Shown here piece after piece: positions 45,259 to 52,567 of a DNA stretch of 64,000 nt. Source of the DNA: Burkholderiales bacterium (lineage in GTDB: Bacteria > Pseudomonadota > Gammaproteobacteria > Burkholderiales > Nitrosomonadaceae); assembly GCA_024235755.1 (NCBI GenBank), contig JACKLV010000001.1, positions 62,001-126,000 on the forward strand. The letters run 5' to 3'. Each line of letters starts with the position of its first letter. Position 1 is the first letter of the stretch. The notes beneath the pieces were generated by a model, which saw only the letters and a program-made list of their open reading frames with translations, was not told the DNA's origin and did no database searches. Position numbers and translations under genes: made by a program.

Positions 45259-45302
45259 ACTACTGAATAATGACTGGTTGATGCCGGTAGTTATTCAGTA
45301 GT
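45259..45302. repeat. Long perfect inverted repeat (hairpin)
   Basis: ACTACTGAATAA (45259-45270) pairs perfectly with TTATTCAGTAGT (45291-45302). The 20-base loop contains a second small stem (ACTGG / CCGGT with one wobble). There is no T-tract, so it may be a factor-dependent terminator, an RNA-stabilising structure or a protein site. Confidence 0.65.
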
Positions 45303-45446
45303 GGTTGAAAGTCGTTTAGTTTTATTCGGACACAGCTCGTTTCACTCAACCTTAGAAAAGGTTGCACACCGATATTCCACCAAATAGTACATTAAAAATC
45401 AATTATATATTTTTGTTCAACAGGTTATGCCCAACTCATTGCAAAG

Positions 45447-45461
45447 ATTAACATAGTTAAT
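45447..45461 (+). promoter_or_regulatory. Putative Crp/Fnr-type operator, site 2 (PRC-barrel gene 2)
   Basis: ATTAACATAGTTAAT, identical to site 1. A -10-like TATAGT lies at 45482-45487, 20 bases after the site. The PRC-barrel start is 99 bases downstream. Confidence 0.6.
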
Positions 45462-45560
45462 ATTAATGTGCCGGCAAATCCTATAGTTTATTAATAACTG
45501 ATTTAATTCGGATATGCCGAGAATCAGTGATACTTTAAATTTAGACAAAAGGAGTTATAT

Positions 45561-46016
45561 ATGCCTAACAGTCGATTAATTATGCTGCTCGGAGCAACAG
45601 TGCTATCAATTTCTGTTGCTGTAAGTGCTGAGGAAAGCACAGGCTCTTCGTATGCCGCTAAAGAAGTTGAATTCGGCGGAGCAAATCTTAAATACCGTGT
45701 TGATAAAAATGCGGCCAAAATGATTGGCAAGGATGTTGTCAATCAAGATGGAGAAGAAATCGGTTCAGTTGAAAACATGCTGATTACTGATACGGACAAT
45801 GTACAGTATGCCATAGTGTCTGTTGGCGGTTTTCTGGGAATTGGTGATAAACTGGTTGCAGTACCAACCAATAATCTTCAATTCGATAAAGACCAGGAAA
45901 ATGTTACATTGAAAAATATCACCAAAGAAGCTTTGGAGTCCGCGCCGGGATTTGACTATGCGGGATCCGGCATTGAAGATCGGCGCTTTCCGCAATATGG
46001 TCCCGACCAGCATTAA
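45561..46016 (+). CDS. Secreted single-domain PRC-barrel protein
   Basis: 151 aa. Signal peptide at residues 1-24 (ending SVAVSAEE), then one PRC-barrel domain (about residues 45-130) with YAIVSVGGFLGIGDKLVAVP, the same signature as both domains of the 313-aa protein. A strong ribosome binding site AAGGAG lies before the ATG. Probably a periplasmic or envelope stress protein of unknown activity, co-regulated through the shared operator. Confidence 0.87.
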   Translation: MPNSRLIMLLGATVLSISVAVSAEESTGSSYAAKEVEFGGANLKYRVDKNAAKMIGKDVVNQDGEEIGSVENMLITDTDNVQYAIVSVGGFLGIGDKLVAVPTNNLQFDKDQENVTLKNITKEALESAPGFDYAGSGIEDRRFPQYGPDQH

Positions 46017-46370
46017 ACATTAAATAATTAGTAGCATTACAGTCTATTAAATCTGTTTCGAAGCATTGCCTTAATTGGATAATGTTTTGAAACAGGTTGC
46101 GAAAAATTGCTAAAACAACAAATAATATCAACCAACGAAAAGCTTAAAAAGAGCCTCGCCAGCATACTATTATTTTTAACGACTATTTTTCAACAATCGA
46201 CTTGGTGCATTGACTTTTCACCAGTATGTAGTTATCCAAAATTTTTAACGGTATGATAATATATGTCGGCTTTATTATCGTACGGGCGCGTTTTATAATA
46301 AAATAAGAGAATAAGAGTCGATTTAAAAAATTTTTTAGTTAGTTGACATCAAAATAAATAAAGGTAAACA
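46017..46370. other. AT-rich intergenic region
   Basis: 354 bases with no supported gene, operator or RNA. It ends with the leader of the small lipoprotein gene. Confidence 0.45.
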
Positions 46371-46520
46371 ATGAAAAATATAAAATATTTTATTGTCTCA
46401 ATTATATTCGTAGGATTGACCGGTTGCATATCTTATACTTCCAAAAAAGAAGAAACGGTTGCGCCGAATCCATCAAGTTCCTTCAATACAAATGATACGT
46501 ACGCAATAATTTCCAGATAA
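46371..46520 (+). CDS. Small lipoprotein
   Basis: 49 aa. A short hydrophobic signal is followed by the lipobox LTGC (Cys at residue 19), then a Lys/Glu/Ser-rich tail. The ribosome binding site AAAGG stands eight bases upstream of the ATG. No family was recognised; the size and lipobox recall entericidin-like small lipoproteins, but similarity is not evident. Confidence 0.6.
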   Translation: MKNIKYFIVSIIFVGLTGCISYTSKKEETVAPNPSSSFNTNDTYAIISR

Positions 46521-46761
46521 CCCTACCGGATAAAATTTTGAGCCGATCTAATATCTAGGCTCTTTCATCGTTAGTTGTTGGTAATTGTGCATTTTGATGA
46601 ATTTAAAGGAAAAATCCATCTATACCTGATATGAATTATTTATAAGCAATTCAAAGCAGAATCAGGCTATTTCCTATAACGCCAACAGTTAAAAGTGATA
46701 GAGCCAATATCTAATATATGTATGATATTAAAGGATGCTTCCAATAATTTTTTCTGGAAAT

Positions 46762-46920
46762 TTATTTTTTAGCGATAATCCAGACTGCATGTACAATCCC
46801 CGGAATATAACCAAGTAGCGTAAGTAAGATATTTATCCAAAAATGTTTTCCTATACCTTCTTGCAAAAAAACACCTAATGGTGGAATGAATATTGCAAAA
46901 ATGATACGAATTAAGTCCAT
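46762..46920 (-). CDS. YqaE/Pmp3-family small membrane protein
   Basis: 52 aa with two membrane helices: MDLIRIIFAIFIPPLGVFLQ and ILLTLLGYIPGIVHAVWII, joined by EGIGKHFWIN. This is the UPF0057/Pmp3 pattern (PPLGVFLQ-G-G, LGYIPGIVHA). Family members influence membrane potential and salt tolerance and are stress-induced. ATG at 46920; the TTA stop complement is at 46762. Confidence 0.9.
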   Translation of the reverse strand: MDLIRIIFAIFIPPLGVFLQEGIGKHFWINILLTLLGYIPGIVHAVWIIAKK

Positions 46921-47104
46921 AATTTATTTTCCCTTGAGTTATAAATCGAAATAGTAAAAGCTTTTTTGGTTATATTTATGATGTCGAGTATTGCTGCTAT
47001 TGCTATACTGCCATCTAGCAATATGTAAAGACTGTCTATCCAAATCAATAAAGTTTTTAATTTGGATAGACATTGTCTGTAAGCCTTTGAATTAAAATTC
47101 TAGG

Positions 47105-47302
47105 TTAACAATTGTTTGAAAATTCATCGACTTCCTTTTCTGCCTGTTCTCTGGCAATGCCGTATCGTTCTTGAATTTTTCCAATCATCTCTTCTCGTTT
47201 GCCTTTAACAATATCCAAATCATCGTTGGTCAACTTTCCCCATTTTTGTTGTGCTTTTCCTTTTATTTGTGCCCAGTTACCTTCTATTTGATCCCAGTTC
47301 AT
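47105..47302 (-). CDS. CsbD-family stress protein (copy 2)
   Basis: 65 aa from the ATG at 47302, preceded by a good ribosome binding site (GGAGAG). It is closely similar to the copy at 42471 (MNWDQIEGNWAQIKGKAQQ, WGKLTNDDLD, then GKREEMIGKIQERYGI). A putative operator and promoter lie 240-280 bases upstream on the same strand, which would give a leader of about 230 bases. Confidence 0.93.
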   Translation of the reverse strand: MNWDQIEGNWAQIKGKAQQKWGKLTNDDLDIVKGKREEMIGKIQERYGIAREQAEKEVDEFSNNC

Positions 47303-47566
47303 AATATCTCTCCTACTCGTTATATTGGTATAAAAAATGTTACAAATCAAATTGATATAGAATAAAATTACGCGTCATTAATTTGAAATTAGGTAACATT
47401 CAAGTTGTTCCTCTGTGACTTCTAACCTAAATCGTCGATAATATTTAAACTTTAAAATAGTTCGACAAGCAATAAAGCACCTACTCCGAACACTTCACCT
47501 CCTTTAATTATTAAAATAAAAAAACGTATTTATACGATACGATATACAGGTCAGCAGATAGGTGGT

Positions 47567-47581
47567 ATTAACTATGTTAAA
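47567..47581 (-). promoter_or_regulatory. Putative Crp/Fnr-type operator, site 3 (csbD copy 2)
   Basis: Reads TTTAACATAGTTAAT on the minus strand. A -10-like TATATC lies at 47546-47541, 20 bases downstream on that strand, the same spacing as at the other sites. Confidence 0.5.
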
Positions 47582-47876
47582 CAGTTAATGAAGGATTTAA
47601 GTGTTACTGTGTAGTGTATGTAGTGGAATAGATTGACATTAAATCGTTCTTGTTCTTTTGTTGCATTAGTCCAGAACACTGCCTTGTTTGTTAATTTTTA
47701 CCTTGTACTGGCTATCCAGAAAACGGTTTTTAACATTTCGTTAAATGACTAGACTATAGTGAGTTTTCCTGGTTTCGTTAAGGTGAAACCAAAGTAATTT
47801 TATATCAGTGAAATACTGAGAACACAGGGTTTCGACCAATTATAGCTGTGAGCTCGCAATTATTCACAAGCTGTCA

Positions 47877-47891
47877 TTTAACATAGTTAAT
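47877..47891 (+). promoter_or_regulatory. Putative Crp/Fnr-type operator, site 4 (coiled-coil gene)
   Basis: TTTAACATAGTTAAT. A -10-like TATAGT lies at 47914-47919, 22 bases after the site. The start codon of the next gene is 103 bases downstream. Confidence 0.6.
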
Positions 47892-47994
47892 AATCTTAAT
47901 CGCATAATTTGATTATAGTAGTACCGTAAATATCAATATTTTTATTTGCTAAGAATCTGATTTCATGAAAATCAACCAAAGGGAGAGACTCAAA

Positions 47995-48309
47995 ATGATG
48001 AAGATATTTGAAACCAAACTAACTACTATTGTGGCAACAGTATTCATTTTTGCAACATTCAACAGTCATGCTGAATACCCCAATACCGAAAGTATGGACG
48101 AAGCGATCGAAAGAAAAGCAGACCGATTGGAAGAAAGAGCAGACCGAATTAGAGAAACAAATGAAAAGATGCAAGAAAACAGACAAGAGATTCGGGAAAA
48201 ACGAGCCGACAGTCTAGAGGATCACGCAGATCGAATTCGTGAATCTGCTGAAGAAAAGGCTGACCAACTAGAAGACAGGGCGGATAAAATCCGAGATGCG
48301 GAATATTAA
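47995..48309 (+). CDS. Small exported coiled-coil protein with repeated RADRxEExADRIRE units
   Basis: 104 aa from the ATG at 47995, preceded by GGGAGAG. Signal peptide about residues 1-26 (FATFNSHAEY). The mature part is highly charged and consists of about five helical repeats around A-D-R-L/I-E/R (KADRLEERADRIRE, RADSLEDHADRIRE, KADQLEDRADKIRD), predicting a continuous coiled coil. No enzyme motif. Probably a periplasmic stress or envelope-spacer protein; no family was recognised. Confidence 0.8.
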   Translation: MMKIFETKLTTIVATVFIFATFNSHAEYPNTESMDEAIERKADRLEERADRIRETNEKMQENRQEIREKRADSLEDHADRIRESAEEKADQLEDRADKIRDAEY

Positions 48310-48424
48310 TACCCTCATAAAAAATGATATGTTAAGCAGCATATTTTTGCGCACAGAATCTGTGTTGAAATAATACGGCAAGTATTGTCAAGCGCGGCGT
48401 ATTTAACATTTACAAACTTCAGTC

Positions 48425-49369
48425 ATGCATACTCATCACAACAAACTTTTTGCCGTGATTAACCCAGTTGCAGGAAGTTGTGACGCCGAAACCGTACAGC
48501 GTACGTTGGCAAAAGCTTGCATCGATGCTGGATTCACTCTGGAATGCCATTTTACATCGATCGGTGAAAAAAATGCAGATATCATCTATGCTGTACGCCA
48601 AGCTGTTAATAATTGCTGTAGTCGCGTAGTCGCCGCCGGAGGCGACGGTACTGTAGCTACGGTTGGCAGCGGGCTTGTTGGTACAGAAATTCCGTTGGCA
48701 ATATTACCGGTTGGCACTGCCAATCTCCTGGCGCGCGAGCTGGATATTCCATTTGATCTAGCCACAGCTTGTCAATTGGCCGTAAATAGTGACAAACAGC
48801 GCCGACTCGATGCAATGCGTGTCGGTGAGCAATATTTTTTGTCACATATCAGCCTCGGAGTATATTCAAAGATCGCTGAGCGTACTTCACGAACTGCCAA
48901 GCGCTACTTTCGACAACTTGCCTACATCTGGAATGCATTACCAGAGCTGCTAAGCGGTCGTACCTGGCGTATGACGCTAACTGTAGACGATCAAGAAATT
49001 CTTCTGCGCGCTTCATTTATTATGATAGCCAATGTAGGTGGACTGGGTGCTGCCGAACTTCGCTGGGGCGATAATATTTTACTCGATGACGGCCGAATCG
49101 ATATTTGCGTTGTTCATGCGCGAACCATAAAAGACTATTTAATGCTAGCAAGCAGTATTTTGTGGCGTCGTCATAAATTGTATCCTAAGCTAACCTACTA
49201 TCATGCGGTTCGCAACATTCGAGTGATGACAACAAGCAAACGCATGCCGGTACGTGGTGACGGTGAAATCATCGGCCACTCGACTGTTGAAATCACTTTG
49301 GTGCCAGCGGCTATCAAGGTAATTACGCCAGAGCAACTATCGAGCATGGCTAATACTTTATCCGTGTGA
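48425..49369 (+). CDS. Diacylglycerol kinase-family lipid kinase (YegS/DgkB-like)
   Basis: 314 aa. DAGK catalytic domain with KLFAVINPVAGS, AAGGDGTVATVGSGLV (about residues 72-87) and LPVGTANLLAREL. The C-terminal half contains the DAGK-associated beta-sandwich (DDGRIDICVVHARTIKDYL). It phosphorylates a lipid or related substrate that cannot be determined from sequence. It lies 115 bases after the coiled-coil gene. Confidence 0.92.
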   Translation: MHTHHNKLFAVINPVAGSCDAETVQRTLAKACIDAGFTLECHFTSIGEKNADIIYAVRQAVNNCCSRVVAAGGDGTVATVGSGLVGTEIPLAILPVGTANLLARELDIPFDLATACQLAVNSDKQRRLDAMRVGEQYFLSHISLGVYSKIAERTSRTAKRYFRQLAYIWNALPELLSGRTWRMTLTVDDQEILLRASFIMIANVGGLGAAELRWGDNILLDDGRIDICVVHARTIKDYLMLASSILWRRHKLYPKLTYYHAVRNIRVMTTSKRMPVRGDGEIIGHSTVEITLVPAAIKVITPEQLSSMANTLSV

Positions 49370-49882
49370 TTTTGTCGCTAGTATAAACCGCTCTTTAAAA
49401 CCGGTTAAAATATTACCGTTCCCAACAATCAGCCTTAGCTATCTAACATTGGTTTAACCGAAGCAACCCAAAGGCTTTCTTGTCTGGCTTACCGCGCTGG
49501 CATTTGTCCGCCAATATATGCCTCAACTACATTCAAATATATCATCACAATGGCTGCGTTGTCTGGGGCGAACATAAATGCAGAAGAAATCCGGTTAGTA
49601 GTTGAGCAGATGAATATGCGTTGCAACATTGACGGTTGGTCGAAATTTGCGCTCAAAACCAAAAAATATTTTTGGTTTTTCAATGAGAATTAATACATCA
49701 TGTCTTGTTAGCAACTTCAGATCAGGTCTATGATTGATTCATTACGTTTCAGGATTTGGTGAACACAGAGAAAATAACTTCTAAAGCAGCTGCCCCAAAA
49801 CCGGGTTCATATTTAACTTCCATTTTTCAATTTCCATATTAAAGTAGTAATTAATAGCGCACAACCTTAACAGGAAATCAAA
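49370..49882. other. Intergenic region before the DUF1469/DUF3618 cluster
   Basis: 513 bases. A minus-strand frame (49489-49683) has no support from composition or ribosome binding site. No operator copy was found. The right end holds the leader of the 49883 gene. Confidence 0.45.
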
Positions 49883-50383
49883 ATGTCACAACCTAAGACG
49901 AGAAATACGAGAAGCAAACGCACACAATCTCGCCAACAAACTACAAAGAAAATTGATCAGACAATAGAAGACACCAAAGAAAAAGGCAAGCAGATTGTAC
50001 GCGAAGCAAAAGAGGAAACCAGCAAATTAATTGATGAAACAAAACAAGAAACCAGTAAAATAGTTGAGCAACAATTGCAAAATGTAGCGCGGCAGATCAA
50101 TAGCATCGCCGGCGCTTTAACAAAAACTGCTGACAACATGGAGGATGACCGTTCCTGGATAGCTGATGGCACCCGGCAAACAGCCCAAGCGCTTGAGAAA
50201 GTGTCAGGATCACTTGGTGATAAAGACTTTGGTACCTTAGTCCGCGATTTTGAAGATTATACACGTCGGCAACCGGCCGTTGTTCTGGGTGGCGCAGCTA
50301 TTGTCGGTTTTTTTCTAATCAAGTTTTTAAAAAACTCAAGTGACCGCACCCAAGAAAGTATCAAAAAGAACAGTGGGAAATAA
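49883..50383 (+). CDS. Helical membrane-anchored protein (ElaB/YqjD-like role)
   Basis: 166 aa. Lys/Arg/Thr-rich N-terminus, an amphipathic helix with repeated EETSKLIDETKQETSKI units (residues about 25-75), a second helical part, and one membrane helix near the C-terminus (AVVLGGAAIVGFFLIKFL). It resembles in layout, not in clear sequence, the membrane-anchored ribosome-associated ElaB/YqjD proteins. Followed by DUF1469 and DUF3618 genes, as in yqjCDE-like stress loci. Ribosome binding site AGGA. Confidence 0.75.
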   Translation: MSQPKTRNTRSKRTQSRQQTTKKIDQTIEDTKEKGKQIVREAKEETSKLIDETKQETSKIVEQQLQNVARQINSIAGALTKTADNMEDDRSWIADGTRQTAQALEKVSGSLGDKDFGTLVRDFEDYTRRQPAVVLGGAAIVGFFLIKFLKNSSDRTQESIKKNSGK

Positions 50384-50427
50384 CTTTAAGCGAAACATCA
50401 CTCGTCTAGCACTTCTAGGAGGACATT

Positions 50428-50832
50428 ATGCATACTGATAAGAAAGAACGAACACTTGGTACTTTGTTGAATGATTTAGCACGACAATCGTCAGATCTGA
50501 TTCGTCAAGAAACAAAATTAGCAATAGTTGAAATGTCAGAGAGAAAATCGGAGGCCAAGCAGAATTTAACAGCTTTGGCAACGGGTGCTGGGTTGTTAAT
50601 AGTCGGCTTGATTTATATCCTTGATGCTGTCGTTTACGGCCTTGCTGAGTTATTGCCGCCTGATTATTCACCATGGCTAGCTGCATTGATTGTGGGCATA
50701 TTCACAAGCGCAATCGGATACATGCTCGTAGTAATGAACAAATCAAATTTGGCACCGGAAAACCTGGCACCAAGAACTGCGGATTCACTTCAACGTAACA
50801 AAAAAATGGTGGAAGAGAAGCTGAATGGATGA
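50428..50832 (+). CDS. DUF1469 / holin-superfamily-III-like membrane protein (YqjE type)
   Basis: 134 aa. Cytoplasmic N-terminus with LLNDLARQSSDLIRQETKLA, the family's conserved start, then two membrane helices (about residues 48-72 and 82-105). Annotated in databases as phage-holin-family (Actinobacterial Holin-X/YqjE); it is not a phage gene here. Strong ribosome binding site AGGAGG. Its stop overlaps the DUF3618 start by eight bases. Confidence 0.88.
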   Translation: MHTDKKERTLGTLLNDLARQSSDLIRQETKLAIVEMSERKSEAKQNLTALATGAGLLIVGLIYILDAVVYGLAELLPPDYSPWLAALIVGIFTSAIGYMLVVMNKSNLAPENLAPRTADSLQRNKKMVEEKLNG

Positions 50833-51478
50833 TAATCACAAAAACCCCCAAACGATAGAAACTGAGATAGAAAAAACGCGTCAGCGTATGAGTGAAACTC
50901 TGGACGAGATCAATGATCGCTTGTCACCGAATCAGCTTTTAGATCGTGCCCTTGAATATTTTAGTGACAAGATTTTGAAAAGTAACATTAACACTGCTAG
51001 CCTGACCGAAACTACCAAAAAAAATCCAGTCGCCACAACATTAATTGGGCTAGGGGTGGGCTGGCTAATAGTTTCTGGGAGACCTGCTGAAACTCAAGAT
51101 AAGAGCGTGGTGAACCATGAAAACAGCAACGTTAACGCGAAAAATTCTAAAGAAGAAACCAGCCAGCAGAATGATAGCCAGGAAGAACATTCCTTACATA
51201 AATTACATGAACAACCTTTGGTTTTGATTGGCGTCGGTCTTGCATTCGGTGCTGCATTAGGTGTGTATCTAAACTCAACACAGCATGACAAAAAACCCTT
51301 TAAACAAAATCTCAAAAAACAAATTGACCAAGCGACAGAAACCGGAAATGATCAATTGGAAAAAATGAAAGAAGCTGTCAGTACGGCAGTTGAAACCATT
51401 AGTCAGGCAGTTGATGAAGTGAGCAACACTACAGAGGCTGATAAAGATAATAATACACAAAACAATTCGGCAAATTAG
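50825..51478 (+). CDS. DUF3618-domain membrane protein
   Basis: 217 aa. N-terminal DUF3618 motif (IETEIEKTRQRMSETLDEIN, DRLSP). Two short hydrophobic segments (about residues 69-84, PVATTLIGLGVGWLIV, and 130-148, LVLIGVGLAFGAALGVYL) and a long polar C-terminal coiled coil. Coupled to the DUF1469 gene. Probably an inner-membrane partner of the two preceding proteins in envelope stress. Confidence 0.87.
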   Translation: MDDNHKNPQTIETEIEKTRQRMSETLDEINDRLSPNQLLDRALEYFSDKILKSNINTASLTETTKKNPVATTLIGLGVGWLIVSGRPAETQDKSVVNHENSNVNAKNSKEETSQQNDSQEEHSLHKLHEQPLVLIGVGLAFGAALGVYLNSTQHDKKPFKQNLKKQIDQATETGNDQLEKMKEAVSTAVETISQAVDEVSNTTEADKDNNTQNNSAN

Positions 51479-51629
51479 AATGTCCTTGGAACAGTCGAAT
51501 CGACAAAGCCTTCTATCTTTTTATCAACAAACTATGTATAGTCCATAAGTCCCTGTTTTCTATTTTATACATCTCTAAACAGTTTCTAAAAAACCAATCT
51601 TTTTTTATCTTAAGTGGCGAGGTGTTTCT

Positions 51630-52445
51630 ATGAAGACTGCAAATTTAATAGATAATGAACTGTTAAGCAAAGACATTCCTCCACTGATAAGAAAGTTCAA
51701 TTTTGTGCAGCCACTCAATATGGAAGAGACCAAGGCTCTGATGAGGATGCACAATAAATCGCATTTTATTGATGAAAGTACAGTTTTTCTAAATTATGGG
51801 GATATACACAAAAAATGTTATATCCTTACTCAAGGATGGGCATACCGTTTTAACGATTTAAGTAATGGAAGCCGTCAGATAATTAATTTTTATTTGCCGG
51901 GAGATATTATAAGTCCTTTTGCCGTGGTAATGCCAAGAACAACCTATTCTGTTGCGAGCATTACACGCCTGGAAGTCAGTGAATTTAATCCTGAATATTT
52001 GATTGAACTGATTGCCACTCAGCCTAAGTTAGGTTTGCTTTACGGATGGCTGCTGGGCCGTGAAGATTCGATAGTTGCGGAACAAGTTGTGCGTGTTGGC
52101 CGGCGCTCTGCATACAAACGTACAGCGCATCTACTGTTAGAGCTATATCATCGACTAAAAATTATTGGGGAAACAGAAAACAACGCTTTTTCAATGCCAC
52201 TTGCACAACATTTTTTGGCCGATACGCTGGGCCTGAGTCTCGTTCATATGAACAGAACTTTAAAAAAATTGCGGCTGGACAAACTTATCAATGCAACTTC
52301 ATATGAAATTATTTTATTGGATATAGATAAACTTAAAGAAATTGCAGAATACGAAGCATACTATCTGGAGCAGATAAAAAACCTTTCTATGATTATTGAA
52401 AATCACGCGGCGATCAGTAATCATCAAACCCCTAGTGTTGCATAG
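51630..52445 (+). CDS. Crp/Fnr-family transcriptional regulator (copy 2)
   Basis: 271 aa. Paralogue of the regulator at 43647: same layout, RQIINFYLPGDII core and identical HFLADTLGLSLVHMNRTLKKLR helix-turn-helix, and the same GCGAGGTG leader element before the ATG. No FNR-type Cys cluster. It probably binds the same operator; effector ligand unknown. A strong bidirectional terminator follows. Confidence 0.9.
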   Translation: MKTANLIDNELLSKDIPPLIRKFNFVQPLNMEETKALMRMHNKSHFIDESTVFLNYGDIHKKCYILTQGWAYRFNDLSNGSRQIINFYLPGDIISPFAVVMPRTTYSVASITRLEVSEFNPEYLIELIATQPKLGLLYGWLLGREDSIVAEQVVRVGRRSAYKRTAHLLLELYHRLKIIGETENNAFSMPLAQHFLADTLGLSLVHMNRTLKKLRLDKLINATSYEIILLDIDKLKEIAEYEAYYLEQIKNLSMIIENHAAISNHQTPSVA

Positions 52446-52509
52446 CAACTGCCTCTACTTCAATCCTCAAGGCGAATGTTTTGTTTTCGAAGGACATTTC
52501 TTTTTAAAT

Positions 52510-52541
52510 AACAAAGACCCTGCTTTCGCAGGGTCTTTGTT
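52510..52541. terminator. Bidirectional intrinsic terminator
   Basis: ACAAAGACCCTGC (52511-52523), loop TTTC, GCAGGGTCTTTGT (52528-52540): a perfect 13-bp stem, 14 bp counting the outer A-T pair. It lies between the convergent ends of the Crp/Fnr gene and the beta-helix protein gene. Confidence 0.85.
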
Positions 52542-52567
52542 GGCACTAGACTGGAATCCGTCTATTT

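Larger units (their letters stand above)
45172..45560. other. Intergenic region with long hairpin and operator site 2
   Basis: 389 bases without a supported gene. It contains a 12-bp perfect inverted repeat (45259-45302) that may end transcription from the left, and the promoter region of the PRC-barrel gene at 45561. Confidence 0.6.
47303..47994. other. Long divergent intergenic region with two operator sites
   Basis: 692 bases between the minus-strand csbD gene and the plus-strand coiled-coil gene. It holds two copies of the wTTAACATAGTTAAw motif in opposite orientations, each placed correctly for its own promoter. No convincing ORF was found. A small RNA in this gap cannot be excluded by eye. 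Confidence 0.55.

Noticed and set aside
49489..49683. Minus-strand frame of 64 codons
   Set aside because: No start context, no recognisable domain and atypical composition; the region is better left as intergenic.
50428..50832. DUF1469 holin-like gene as evidence of a prophage
   Set aside because: The neighbours are DUF3618 and an ElaB-like protein, a chromosomal stress locus. No other phage gene is present.
51525..51540. AACTATGTATAGT-like sequence before the second Crp/Fnr gene as a fifth operator
   Set aside because: Only the central bases match; the outer TTAA arms are missing.
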